Below the pieces are notes generated by a model that saw only the letters and a program-made list of their open reading frames with translations, did no database searches and was not told where the DNA came from. Of a stretch of 24,871 nucleotides of DNA, positions 15,134-23,153 are shown in pieces. This stretch comes from Ignavibacteria bacterium UBA2333 (lineage in GTDB: Bacteria; Bacteroidota; Ignavibacteria; Kapaibacteriales; Kapaibacteriaceae). The number at the start of each line of letters is the position of its first letter. Position 1 is the stretch's first letter. Position numbers and translations under genes: made by a program. The stretch is taken from positions 1 through 24,871 of the forward strand of contig DDUR01000064.1 of the NCBI GenBank assembly GCA_002344895.1, given 5' to 3'.

Positions 15134-17098
15134 TTACCTCACCGTAGTCCACAGGGCGGGGTCACACCGCAATAACCAGTCCCGATGCAGAGCCATACGC
15201 ACCGTATCACCCTCGGAACGGGCGAGTTGGTAGAGCATATGGTGGCTTCGCATGTCTACTGGGTCTATGGATACGGCTCGACGGAAACACACCTTGGCAC
15301 TATCATACATCTGGCGCTCAATGGCCAGGTCTCCCAAGTATTGCCATGGCTGAGCATAGTTTTTAGGTCCCCGCCGGATAATGTCCTCAAAGGCCCGCTC
15401 TGCTTCGTCACTAGGCCCCGAAGGTGGTACGAGCAGGAGTGCACGTGGATATTCGAGGACGGCCTTCGTCATGTCCGACGTCATTTCGACGGCCTTTTGT
15501 TGGGACCTGCGCAAAACAACCTCTGGCTTACGGCGCAGCATCACCTGGAGATTATCGACACCGTCAACCTTATAATAAAAGAAATAGTACCACACCCACA
15601 CCTGGCGAGCCCAGAGAGCTTTTTCAGCAAAGGCACTGGGTTTTAAACCTGTCGAAAACAGTATGAAGTCAGGCTCTCGTTGCAGGATGTAATCTGCGTT
15701 ATACTTCCGTTCTTTCCACGTCACGGTGGAATCATTGCTAACCTCGGATATCTCCACGGGTTGTGTGGCAATGGTCCGATCGGTCAAGCCCAACATGTCA
15801 ATGATGATTTGATTTGACTCGTATTTCAGTTTACCAATCGTTGTTGCAGCAACCGTAACCGGTTGTCCCGTTGCTTCGGCATACGATCGTAACCATCGCC
15901 CCGTTCGCCCCATTTTCTCAATCAACTCGTGCTCCATCTCGTGTGTGTGCTGGAGCGCGTCAAGTTCCCGTGTGCCAGCAAATACGGCCAGAGAGATAAA
16001 CAGAAAAGCCGAGATGATTATGGGGCGAAGGGGGCGAAGAGCGCTTCGAGATGATGAATCCGGTTGATTGGCAGTCGACGTGCTTTTTTGAATGGCCGGT
16101 ACAACAAGAGCAACGGCGCAGAGTGACAGAAGTAATGCCTGAACAGGCAGGAAGAACCGTTGATGCCGGAGTACATCACCACCGAGCAGAATAACTGCAG
16201 CAGACCAGAGAATCGCCATCACGGCGACAACGGCGACGGGGCCACGGAGAAGTTTTTGATAGACCAACTGAAGAGCACAAGCAGCAAGGGGAATACCGAA
16301 TACCCAAACGTTCACAAGATGGTCCCAGGCATAGTCAAGTCCTGATGACACTTGTTGGAGTGTTCTGCCCGTTTTGGCGGCAAACGTATTGGGTAACAAC
16401 GCATCGTAGGTTAACCATCGCCACAATGAGAGAGCGATAAACGCTCCACCAACAATCGTAAGAAAGTATCGTACCGGTTTAGCGTCAACTCTGCGGTGTT
16501 TCAACAGAGTTGAAGCACCGAGAACGGCAGCAACAAGCATTGATTCTGGACGCACCAGAAGAAGCAGGGCTAACAGCACCATCCATAACGAACCATCTGG
16601 TCGTCGCACCCATTGATCAAGAACAAGTACAACAAGTCCAACAAAGAGGGGGACTTCCATTCCACTACCGCCCCACGATCTCCATGCCGCCGTTGATCCA
16701 AGGACCAAGGCTGGTCCGAGTGCCACACTTGAGGCAACTGCGTCAGTTACTCCGTTGATACGGAGCAGTCGTCGCGTGAGAGACCACAATGGGATAAGTG
16801 TTAGGCCTGTACAGAGTGCTCCAAGTGTGCGTACCACACTTAATGGATCGGAACTCACAACATGTGCGAGAGCACCGAATAACATCCAGAGTAATGACGT
16901 ATATCCTTCAACGTATTCGCCGGGATTAAACACAGGCCCGTGGCCTTCAACGAGGTTACGCGAATAGGCAAGTGTGATATAGGTGTCGTCCTGAACGTAC
17001 GTAGATCCAAGTGTCAGGACAATTGTTGCGACTACTGTGAGAAGAAGGGCCGTCACCACGACGACCGTCGTAAAGCGGCTCGAAGATTCAGATTTCAT
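15134..17098 (-). CDS. GT-C type membrane glycosyltransferase with TPR-like C terminus
   Basis: Inner-membrane protein of 654 aa with about ten hydrophobic segments in its first 370 residues. The N-terminal block QDDTYITLAYSRNLVEGHGPVFNPGEYVEGYTSLLW (36-71) is the hallmark of polyprenyl-phosphate-sugar-dependent GT-C enzymes related to arabinofuranosyl- and mannosyltransferases; D37-D38 would be the catalytic carboxylates in the first periplasmic loop. A periplasmic region follows, and the end (about 565-650; YLGDLAIERQMYDSAKVCFRRAVSIDP) forms TPR-like helices that may bind a partner. Donor and acceptor are unknown. Its ATG shares a base with the stop of the lipoprotein gene (TAATG). It is the last gene of the recR-led operon. 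Confidence 0.75.
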   Translation of the reverse strand: MKSESSSRFTTVVVVTALLLTVVATIVLTLGSTYVQDDTYITLAYSRNLVEGHGPVFNPGEYVEGYTSLLWMLFGALAHVVSSDPLSVVRTLGALCTGLTLIPLWSLTRRLLRINGVTDAVASSVALGPALVLGSTAAWRSWGGSGMEVPLFVGLVVLVLDQWVRRPDGSLWMVLLALLLLVRPESMLVAAVLGASTLLKHRRVDAKPVRYFLTIVGGAFIALSLWRWLTYDALLPNTFAAKTGRTLQQVSSGLDYAWDHLVNVWVFGIPLAACALQLVYQKLLRGPVAVVAVMAILWSAAVILLGGDVLRHQRFFLPVQALLLSLCAVALVVPAIQKSTSTANQPDSSSRSALRPLRPIIISAFLFISLAVFAGTRELDALQHTHEMEHELIEKMGRTGRWLRSYAEATGQPVTVAATTIGKLKYESNQIIIDMLGLTDRTIATQPVEISEVSNDSTVTWKERKYNADYILQREPDFILFSTGLKPSAFAEKALWARQVWVWYYFFYYKVDGVDNLQVMLRRKPEVVLRRSQQKAVEMTSDMTKAVLEYPRALLLVPPSGPSDEAERAFEDIIRRGPKNYAQPWQYLGDLAIERQMYDSAKVCFRRAVSIDPVDMRSHHMLYQLARSEGDTVRMALHRDWLLRCDPALWTTVR

Positions 17099-17604
17099 TA
17101 GAAAAAGTTAGAATCATCGCGCCAGCGAACAATCTTCCATGGATCCTTCGGATCCTTACGCTCTAGACGCAGGTCAACACGTCCTTGAGACCGTTCAATA
17201 TCGTCGGCACGAAAGACAATGGTGAGATTAAATCCTCGTGAAATGTTCTGGACGAGTGAGTCGCCACTTTGCGAAACAACGTCATTCCAGATAAGATCAA
17301 GTTGCTGTGCCGCGTTAAAGAGTCCCTGTGTAGCGAGCATATCCTCGTCCCGACCCCACGTGACATCTTCCACTCGATCATAATTGCGAAAGACAAACGA
17401 GAACGATCGGTCAAGTAAACGACCATACGTCAGTGTGTCTTTAAACACGTAGGCAAAACGAAAATTCTGGAAGACACCTTCGACCGTGGTTTGATCACCA
17501 AGAATTGGCAATGTATCGTCAGGCTCGGCCAGCCGCGGAGCAAAAGGATTCGTGCACGAACCGAGGCCAAGACAACAAACAACGACGATAAACAGGCGTC
17601 GCAT
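17098..17604 (-). CDS. Lipoprotein of unknown function (paralogue 2)
   Basis: Putative lipoprotein of 168 aa starting at the ATG at 17604. MRRLFIVVVCCLGLGSC gives a type II signal peptide with lipobox LGSC (Cys17). The mature part is a small alpha/beta domain with VFQNFRFAYVFKDTLTYGRLLDRSFSF and a closing strand PWKIVRWRDD. Both ends match the other lipoprotein in this operon (17942-18553: VVDNFRNAVSEKNTENFMLCL and GLWSISRWSD), so the two look like paralogues of a SnoaL/NTF2-like shape; that fold is inference. The longer upstream frame to 17679 is rejected because it overlaps the preceding gene and lacks a signal peptide at its start. Eleven bases separate it from that gene. Confidence 0.7.
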   Translation of the reverse strand: MRRLFIVVVCCLGLGSCTNPFAPRLAEPDDTLPILGDQTTVEGVFQNFRFAYVFKDTLTYGRLLDRSFSFVFRNYDRVEDVTWGRDEDMLATQGLFNAAQQLDLIWNDVVSQSGDSLVQNISRGFNLTIVFRADDIERSQGRVDLRLERKDPKDPWKIVRWRDDSNFF

Positions 17605-17615
17605 TGCCGTAGGAA

Positions 17616-17888
17616 TCAGACGGGTAGAATGCCAGCGAACAACAGAACGGATCCTGCAAAGACAAGTGCACCTGCCCATCCGAGGACGGCAGCGTTAATC
17701 GGACCCTGGACACTTGTTCCGGCGGCACCGAGCGTTGCACCAAGGACACCACCAATAGCACCCACGGCACCGTGATGCCAACCGAAGGAGTCTTTTACGA
17801 CGATTAACAGGCCGATGACGATGAGGCCAAGGGCGATTCCGAGAAATCGTGTTGCGATGCTGTCCTGAACGTCTACATGATCCGACAT
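17616..17888 (-). CDS. Small three-helix membrane protein
   Basis: A 90-aa inner-membrane protein with a short hydrophilic N terminus (MSDHVDVQDS), three hydrophobic segments (about 13-35, 40-58 and 66-88) and Gly/Ala-rich helices (GAVGAIGGVLGATLGAAGT). I do not recognise the family. The ATG at 17888 is preferred over the longer frame (to 17969) because GGAG lies six bases before it and the longer version would overlap the upstream lipoprotein gene. It sits between the two paralogous lipoprotein genes, which suggests a small envelope complex, but nothing in the sequence proves it. Confidence 0.65.
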   Translation of the reverse strand: MSDHVDVQDSIATRFLGIALGLIVIGLLIVVKDSFGWHHGAVGAIGGVLGATLGAAGTSVQGPINAAVLGWAGALVFAGSVLLFAGILPV

Positions 17889-17941
17889 GGTGGTCTCCGA
17901 AGTAAAACGTGGTTCGAGATTGACAATATGCGAACGAATTT

Positions 17942-18553
17942 TCAGAGTGCAGCCTTGAGCACGCTCCATGTTGTTTCAACGGTGTCGGCTGCCCTGCGAC
18001 TGTCGGACCAACGAGAAATACTCCAGAGTCCGGATGGTTCCGGTGTGATCGTAAAGATCAGGGTTCCCGTAAGTGTTCCCGGCACGCCAGCAATTGCGAT
18101 AGCACTCGTGAGTGAGTAGTCCGAAACAAACACAACACTATCCGGCGAGCTGAAGGCAATGTTCGTGTTTGTGAGCTCAAGTACAGGCCGTTGCTCTTGA
18201 GCAAGCCGTGCGATAAAACTCAAAAAATTCTGTCGCTCACTCTGAAGCGTCCAACCATCAAAGAGTGAGGCAAAACGTGCGCGCACTTCTGCAGAAGGTT
18301 CAAATCGATAGTCATACGAACTTCGCGAGGACTTATCGGCGAGGCACAACATAAAGTTCTCCGTGTTTTTTTCGGAGACGGCATTACGAAAGTTATCGAC
18401 GACGATTCCAGGACTCGTTGGCGGTGCAAAGGTGCCACGGGCAGACGTTGGGTCCTCAGGGCTGCGTGTTGAGCAGGCCGTTACGATACAACCTACCAAC
18501 ACAACAACAGCGGCCATCTGTGCGATATGCAGTTGCATACTGACGCCTTGCAT
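17942..18553 (-). CDS. Lipoprotein of unknown function (paralogue 1)
   Basis: Putative lipoprotein, 203 aa from the ATG at 18553, which overlaps the methyltransferase stop as TGATG; a second ATG at 18538 has AAGG upstream and would begin directly at the signal peptide MQLHIAQMAAVVVLVGCIVTAC. The lipobox is VTAC. A Ser/Thr/Pro-rich stretch follows (STRSPEDPTSARGTFAPPTSP), then a compact domain: PGIVVDNFRNAVSEKNTENFMLCLAD, a beta-rich centre, and GLWSISRWSD near the end. The start and end of this domain resemble those of the lipoprotein at 17098-17604. A role at the inner face of the outer membrane is the default expectation; function is unknown. Confidence 0.7.
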   Translation of the reverse strand: MQGVSMQLHIAQMAAVVVLVGCIVTACSTRSPEDPTSARGTFAPPTSPGIVVDNFRNAVSEKNTENFMLCLADKSSRSSYDYRFEPSAEVRARFASLFDGWTLQSERQNFLSFIARLAQEQRPVLELTNTNIAFSSPDSVVFVSDYSLTSAIAIAGVPGTLTGTLIFTITPEPSGLWSISRWSDSRRAADTVETTWSVLKAAL

Positions 18554-19296
18554 CACGGTTTCTGACAGAAAAGAATACATCTGTCACTCGTTGTTTCATC
18601 AAAGGGAGCCCCTTCATAGCCCCCTGCCAGTCGACGAATCATCAGACCGGCATCGGATGCCATTGTTACAAGCTCATCGGCAGTGTATAACCAGACACGT
18701 TCCTCAAACTCAAGTTCGTAGGAGCAGGGGTTACTGACGAGGATGGACTTTCGAACAAAGGGTTCTTCAATACGACGTTCCTGGATAATTGTCACGTCGT
18801 CAAGAATTGTCATCGACTCAGGAAGAAGTGTTTCTCGGACACGTCGGGCGTTAAAGAAGTCCATCACAAAGATTCCGCCAGGTCGAAGCGCATCGTAAAC
18901 GGCCCGAAACACGGCAGCATTTTCATCATGAACGTCGAAGTATCCGAACGACGTAAAGAAGTTGACAATACCGTCAAACGGTGCTCCGGGATACGGACCT
19001 CGCATATCACCCACACTGTACGTCACGTTCTCATGCGGATACACTTCCCGTGCACGATCGATCAAGTAGTGACTGATATCGACACCGGACACGTGATACC
19101 CACGTTCGGCAAGAGCTAGTGCATGACGACCATAACCACAACAAAGGTCAAGAAGTCGTGCACCTCTTTCGAGTCCGGAACACTGTTCAATCAATCGAAC
19201 AGCGCGTTGAGCCTCTTCATCCGTACGGTGACGATACAGGCGCATGTACCATGGAGACTCAAACCAACTTTGATACCACTCCGGTGATGGTTTCAT
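18553..19296 (-). CDS. Class I SAM-dependent methyltransferase
   Basis: Cytosolic methyltransferase of 247 aa. Motif I is LLDLCCGYGRHALALA (48-63) with the GxG-type nucleotide loop; D73 (VSGVDIS) should bind the ribose and D97 (VGDMRG) the adenine. Post-motif II is FDGIVNFFTSFGYF and post-motif III LRPGGIFVMDFFN. The N terminus MKPSPEWYQSWFESPWYMRLYRHR is typical of a group of bacterial methyltransferases of unknown substrate. The Cys-Cys in motif I is unusual for the superfamily in general but occurs in this group. The start overlaps the recR stop (ATGA), and the end overlaps the lipoprotein start. Substrate cannot be inferred. Confidence 0.85.
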   Translation of the reverse strand: MKPSPEWYQSWFESPWYMRLYRHRTDEEAQRAVRLIEQCSGLERGARLLDLCCGYGRHALALAERGYHVSGVDISHYLIDRAREVYPHENVTYSVGDMRGPYPGAPFDGIVNFFTSFGYFDVHDENAAVFRAVYDALRPGGIFVMDFFNARRVRETLLPESMTILDDVTIIQERRIEEPFVRKSILVSNPCSYELEFEERVWLYTADELVTMASDAGLMIRRLAGGYEGAPFDETTSDRCILFCQKP

Positions 19297-19886
19297 ATGG
19301 TGGTTCTTCCCTCAAGGGCTCGGGCAAGTGTCGCGTCGTCAGCAAATTCAAGGTCGGCACCAATCGGCACCCCGCGTGCAATACGTGTGCTACGGATACC
19401 AAGTGGTGCTACAAGTCTGGCGATGTATTGCGTTGTCACTTCGCCTTCCACGTTTGGATTAAGGGCCAGGATAATTTCCTGGACGGATCCATCGAGACGC
19501 GCAACGAGGTCCTTGATCCGGATCTCTTCTGGGCCGATACCATCAAGAGGATTTAATGCACCATGGAGAACATGATACAGTCCGCGGTACTCATTCGTTC
19601 GTTCAATGGCGAGAACATCACCGGGTTCCTCAACGACGCAGATAATCGATCTATCGCGTTTTTCCGACGAACAAATGCCGCATCGTTCGCGGTCCGTAAA
19701 TGTTTTGCAAACATCACATTCGCGCACCTCGGCTCGCATACGCACCAAGGATTTTGCGAAGGCCTCAACGGTTGCTTCTGATTGGCGGAGGAGATGGAAT
19801 GCCAGACGTCGTGCCGTTTTTCTCCCGATGGTCGGAAGAGCAGCGAATTGTTCGATTACGGTTTCAATACTGTCGCTCGGAGTCAT
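19293..19886 (-). CDS. recR: Recombination mediator RecR
   Basis: RecFOR-pathway protein that helps load RecA at gaps, 197 aa, normal length. Order: helix-hairpin-helix LPTIGRKTARRLAFHLL (17-33), a C4 zinc finger with Cys57, Cys60, Cys69 and Cys72 (CDVCKTFTDRERCGIC), then a Toprim domain with the acidic ICVVEEPGDVLAIERT (about 82-97) and YHVLHGALNPLDGIGPEEI, and the LALNPNVEGEVTTQYIARL block. It is first in a six-gene overlapping operon reaching 15134. TAGGTTTG lies four bases before the ATG. The usual partner gene ybaB is not adjacent; pspA diverges instead. Confidence 0.96.
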   Translation of the reverse strand: MTPSDSIETVIEQFAALPTIGRKTARRLAFHLLRQSEATVEAFAKSLVRMRAEVRECDVCKTFTDRERCGICSSEKRDRSIICVVEEPGDVLAIERTNEYRGLYHVLHGALNPLDGIGPEEIRIKDLVARLDGSVQEIILALNPNVEGEVTTQYIARLVAPLGIRSTRIARGVPIGADLEFADDATLARALEGRTTI

Positions 19887-19890
19887 AGAA

Positions 19891-19898
19891 CAAACCTA
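19891..19898 (-). promoter_or_regulatory. TAnnTTTG -7 box before recR
   Basis: The minus strand reads TAGGTTTG, then TTCT, then the recR ATG. This exact consensus match so close to the start predicts a leaderless mRNA for the whole recR operon. Confidence 0.5.
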
Positions 19899-19904
19899 CG
19901 GAAG

Positions 19905-19912
19905 TATATTCG
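19905..19912 (+). promoter_or_regulatory. TAnnTTCG box, possible pspA promoter
   Basis: The plus strand reads TATATTCG, the same TAnnTTCG variant seen before mgtE and divIC, divergent from and six bases away from the recR box. It would give pspA a leader of about 90 bases. Confidence 0.3.
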
Positions 19913-19945
19913 CCCTCTGGGCCTCATGAAGCCCCTTCCGCCCCC

Positions 19946-19969
19946 TGACGGCAACATCCTTGCCCGTCA
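19946..19969 (+). other. Inverted repeat in the pspA leader
   Basis: TGACGG (19946-19951) can pair with CCGTCA (19964-19969) across 12 bases, 38 bases before the pspA start. It could be an operator or an mRNA hairpin. Evidence is the pairing alone. Confidence 0.25.
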
Positions 19970-20007
19970 ATCGTTCAACGCCACCGACATTTACGAAAGG
20001 GAGTACC

Positions 20008-20706
20008 GTGGGAATTTTCTCGCGCATCTCGGATATCTTCAAGTCGAACGTTAATGACGCTCTTGACAAAGCCGAAGACCCGGAAAAGATGCTGAAACAG
20101 ATGGTCCTCGAAATGGAGGAATCTGTCAACAAGGCAACGCTCGCCGTGGCCAATGCCATTGCCAATGAAAAGAGTCTTGAGCGACGTATCACAAAGGAAC
20201 GTTCGCTGTCGCAGGACTGGCATCATAAGGCAACGCAGGCCCTCCAGGCCGGACGTGAGGATCTAGCGCGTCAAGCACTGGAAAAGAAGGCCGTTGCCGA
20301 TAAGAATGCCAATGATCTCGCAGGTATTTACGAGCAGGCACGCTCTACGAGTGTGAAGATGCGTGAGCAATTAGATGCTCTTAAGCGCAAACTCGAAGAA
20401 GCTCGTGCTCGCCAAAGTACTCTGATTGCTCGTTCCCAAGCTGCAAAGGCGCAAAAACAAGTTGCTCAGTCGTTTAGTGGTGTAGGGTCCGATGCATTTT
20501 CGAAGTTCGACAAGTTCGAAGGCAAGATCGAGAAGCTCGAGGCCGAAGCCGAGGCCTTTGAACAACTGTCCGGCGAAAACACAAATCTCGATGAGCAGTT
20601 CCGTCAGCTTTCAAGTGGAGCTACGGTCGACAACGAACTACTCGAGATGAAGCGCCAGATGGGTATGCTCGGTGAAGGAGACAAACAAGCAGGAGGCAAT
20701 CAATGA
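20008..20706 (+). CDS. pspA: PspA/IM30 family membrane-remodelling protein
   Basis: ESCRT-III-like coiled-coil protein of 232 aa that coats and protects the inner membrane under envelope stress. The GTG start at 20008 is chosen because AAGGGAG precedes it by five bases and it gives the family N terminus MGIFSRISDIFKSNVNDALDKAEDPEKMLKQMVLEMEE; the longer frame from 19960 adds 16 unrelated residues. A long coiled-coil follows (about 60-150), then FEKLEAEAEAFEQL-type helices and a tail LLEMKRQMGMLGEGDKQAGG resembling the end of Bacillus and Vipp1-like members. Its stop overlaps the next start (ATGA), which ties it to the YbjN-like protein. Confidence 0.93.
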   Translation: MGIFSRISDIFKSNVNDALDKAEDPEKMLKQMVLEMEESVNKATLAVANAIANEKSLERRITKERSLSQDWHHKATQALQAGREDLARQALEKKAVADKNANDLAGIYEQARSTSVKMREQLDALKRKLEEARARQSTLIARSQAAKAQKQVAQSFSGVGSDAFSKFDKFEGKIEKLEAEAEAFEQLSGENTNLDEQFRQLSSGATVDNELLEMKRQMGMLGEGDKQAGGNQ

Positions 20707-21134
20707 GTGCACTTCTTGAAAAGGCACGTACCACTGTTGGTGCCTTCCTTGCCGAACGATTCCCGGATGCCATTGACTATGGTGACGGGTCGTATACCAT
20801 TTCACACGGTTCGTCGAGTGTCATGATCGTTGTCCGCCCCTACACGGAAACAGACACGATGGTTGAACTCATTTCGCAGATTGTGACGGGTGCAAAGATT
20901 GACGAGGCTGTACTGCGGTGGATGTTGCGCAAAAACGCCGAACTCCACTTCGGAGCATTCGGACTGTTGTTTGATGACACAATCATTTTCAGTTACTCGC
21001 TGCCCGGGAACTCACTGGATGCCGGTGAGTTGGAGTCAGCCATCACGTCGGTTGCAGTCATCGCCGATCATTATGACGACATTATCGTCAATATGGCCGG
21101 TGGTAAACGAGTTGCTGATCTGGAAATGAACTGA
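20703..21134 (+). CDS. YbjN-like / secretion-chaperone-fold protein
   Basis: Small acidic cytosolic protein of 143 aa. Its pattern fits the YbjN/type III chaperone-like fold: a first helix (SALLEKARTTVGAFLAERFPD), strands with SYTISHGSSSVMIVVRPY, then VELISQIVTGAKIDEAVLRWMLRKNAELHFGAFGLLFDDTIIFSYSLPG, and a final helix SAITSVAVIADHYDDIIVNMAGG. Translation is coupled to pspA by an ATGA overlap, which suggests that it works with or regulates the PspA coat. That link is inference from position. No type III secretion genes are present, so an effector-chaperone role is unlikely. Confidence 0.75.
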   Translation: MSALLEKARTTVGAFLAERFPDAIDYGDGSYTISHGSSSVMIVVRPYTETDTMVELISQIVTGAKIDEAVLRWMLRKNAELHFGAFGLLFDDTIIFSYSLPGNSLDAGELESAITSVAVIADHYDDIIVNMAGGKRVADLEMN

Positions 21135-21155
21135 CGTACGTCTCTCGTTGGACGC

Positions 21156-21192
21156 CTGTCACCAGACAGATTGATGTACAACACGCATCAAT
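21156..21192. terminator. Twin hairpins between convergent genes
   Basis: Two adjacent inverted repeats fill the 71-base gap between ybjN-like and ompA stops: CTGTC-ACCA-GACAG (21156-21169) and ATTGATG, 9-base loop, CATCAAT (21170-21192). They touch end to end. Neither has a proper U tract, so a bidirectional terminator role is likely by position only. Confidence 0.4.
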
Positions 21193-21205
21193 ACAGCAGA
21201 ATCTG

Positions 21206-23128
21206 TTACTTTACCCGCAGACGAATACTGCGGTTCAGGAAACGTCCTTGCGGTGACACATCTCCGAACCGATCGGTTGTTGTGTCAACCACATAGATAA
21301 ACGATTTATCGCGGGCCACGGAACGAAGGTATTGTTCCGTGGTCCGTGCTCGTTGTTCGGACAGCTCCTTGTTTCGCTGATCGGTACCCAGGATATCTGC
21401 GCTACCGGAGATCACAATCGTTTTTCCGGATGGAATACGCTCCACAAGCTGACGGAGCAAAAGTTTAACATCGTCACTTACCACAGCACTGTTATAGTCA
21501 AAACGCAGAACGGCGTCAAAATCTTCGGTTGCGAGATCAATCTGTCGACGCGGCAGACCTGTAATATCAATTGTCGTATCACGCTCATTATAACTGCCAG
21601 CAATCTCACCAACAAGCCGAAGTCGTGTCGATGTTGCCTGTGGGTCAAGAGACTCCTCCACACGTACCTGTGCACGATCCGTCGTTGAATTCACTGTTGT
21701 ATCCTTTGATCCAACACGAATCTTCATGTTGCTGATACCATCGGTTGACCCAGTAACGACCGGTAGAACAGTGATTACACCGCGAAGTTTAGCAAAGCGT
21801 TCAACGGAAACCCACTCTTGAAGTGGTGCATTCCGAACAACAATGTCAACACGTCGGTTCTCGGCACGACCCTCGGCATAGTCCTGATTTGACGGCACAC
21901 GGGGAAGAACGGACGACGTTGTTTCAATGCGATTTCGGTCAACACCTAGGTTCACGAGAATCCGCGCAACATTCTCAGCACGACGTGCTGCGAGAGTGAG
22001 TCCTTCTGGTTCTGACGTAGCGCCACTGGTTGCACCTTCGAGGACAACGGTTGCCTTGGGATTACGTGTAACGATACTCGCAATACGAGGTAACACCGCA
22101 CTATGTGCCTGCTCAGCGTCGAGGTCGATAACGGCACCATCTGCTGACGTCCGGTACGACGTTGGAACATCGGCCGACGAACTATCAAAAAAGACAGCAT
22201 TAACAATCGGTACCGTTGCACGCAGTTGATTTCCGGTGACAACCTCACCTGTAAACGAAGAACCATGGACTTCGACGGATGGGGGACGACGATCAACGAT
22301 AACGGCAGGGGGCGGAGGGGGCGGAACAACAACGGTTGGCTCTGGTTCCGGTGCCACGGGTGCTGGTTTTGAATGGAACGAAAACCGGACGCCCATCTCG
22401 GCACGAATACCAAACGTTGTCCATGTTGCATCAGTGAGAATATTTGTTACAAACACGTCGGCTGCAACAGAGGGGACGAGGGTGATACGATCACTAACGG
22501 GGAGTAAGGATTCAAGGCCGACACTTCCTCCGACTAACATTGATGACCGTGTGGTAAACGGCCCTTCGTCGATGGTACGCTCTTGCCGACGTTCTCCATT
22601 GATGGTAAACACGGCAGATTCCGGTGAGACAATTGTTTCCGTATGGGTATACGAACTTGTTAACGGCAAGGCAAGACGAGGTCCGAAAACTAAACCAAGT
22701 GTGCGCTGACGATAATCTCCCACAAGGGCAATACGCAGATCAGGTTGTAACTCGAGGAAGTCCAATTGTGGTCGCAGGGCCACTTCCGTTGTCAGGACAC
22801 CATCATTACCCGTTACGGTATCGCGTATGGGGGCTGTGTTGGACCGTGTTAACGAACCACCACGACCGGCAAAACCGATTCCAAATCCGAGGCCAAAATT
22901 CTGTGAAAGGGGGAACTCTAGAACAAGCTGGGCAGATGGACCAAATCCCGTGCCACTCGTCATTTCACCACAGTCAATGATGTCACCCGTTGTAGTAAAA
23001 TCCGCGCTATACACGGAAAAGACACCACCGCCCTGCAGGCGCAGGGCAAACGCTTCATCAGATTGTGATGAGGCCGCGGCCGTAATGGCCAGCATCATCG
23101 AAACAACAATCAGGGGCCGTAGAATCAT
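21206..23128 (-). CDS. OmpA-family outer membrane protein with two OmpA-like domains
   Basis: Envelope protein of 640 aa. A signal peptide (about 1-22) is followed by a beta-barrel-like region (about 25-250), a Pro-rich linker (255-275, with six prolines in a row), a first OmpA-like domain (about 308-432, ending AENRRVDIVVR), a beta-rich middle (about 440-535), and a second OmpA-like domain (about 541-640; FDYNSAVVSDDVKLLLRQL, SADILGTDQRNKELSEQRA, LNRSIRLRVK). In the second domain the Asp and Arg of the usual peptidoglycan-binding motif are in place; in the first the TDxxG part is replaced by ATSGATSEPEG although the Arg helix remains. TATCTTTG lies five bases before the ATG. It probably anchors the outer membrane to peptidoglycan. 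Confidence 0.9.
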   Translation of the reverse strand: MILRPLIVVSMMLAITAAASSQSDEAFALRLQGGGVFSVYSADFTTTGDIIDCGEMTSGTGFGPSAQLVLEFPLSQNFGLGFGIGFAGRGGSLTRSNTAPIRDTVTGNDGVLTTEVALRPQLDFLELQPDLRIALVGDYRQRTLGLVFGPRLALPLTSSYTHTETIVSPESAVFTINGERRQERTIDEGPFTTRSSMLVGGSVGLESLLPVSDRITLVPSVAADVFVTNILTDATWTTFGIRAEMGVRFSFHSKPAPVAPEPEPTVVVPPPPPPAVIVDRRPPSVEVHGSSFTGEVVTGNQLRATVPIVNAVFFDSSSADVPTSYRTSADGAVIDLDAEQAHSAVLPRIASIVTRNPKATVVLEGATSGATSEPEGLTLAARRAENVARILVNLGVDRNRIETTSSVLPRVPSNQDYAEGRAENRRVDIVVRNAPLQEWVSVERFAKLRGVITVLPVVTGSTDGISNMKIRVGSKDTTVNSTTDRAQVRVEESLDPQATSTRLRLVGEIAGSYNERDTTIDITGLPRRQIDLATEDFDAVLRFDYNSAVVSDDVKLLLRQLVERIPSGKTIVISGSADILGTDQRNKELSEQRARTTEQYLRSVARDKSFIYVVDTTTDRFGDVSPQGRFLNRSIRLRVK

Positions 23129-23133
23129 TGGCG

Positions 23134-23141
23134 CAAAGATA
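23134..23141 (-). promoter_or_regulatory. TAnnTTTG -7 box before the OmpA gene
   Basis: The minus strand reads TATCTTTG, then CGCCA, then ATG. This is the same octamer as before typA, here within leaderless distance of the start. It lies between the DUF5683 stop and the ompA start, so ompA may be transcribed separately from the genes upstream. Confidence 0.5.
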
Positions 23142-23153
23142 GGCCGTTGAATA

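Noticed and set aside
14479..15147. Plus-strand 222-codon open frame opposite typA
   Set aside because: It is antisense to the conserved G domain of TypA, has no recognisable domain and is explained by codon bias of the real gene.
17605..17679. Longer start for the lipoprotein at 17098-17604
   Set aside because: The added 25 residues overlap the upstream gene and place the signal peptide internally.
19960..20007. ATG at 19960 as the pspA start
   Set aside because: It adds 16 residues not found in the family and ignores the AAGGGAG site before the GTG that gives the canonical MGIFSR N terminus.
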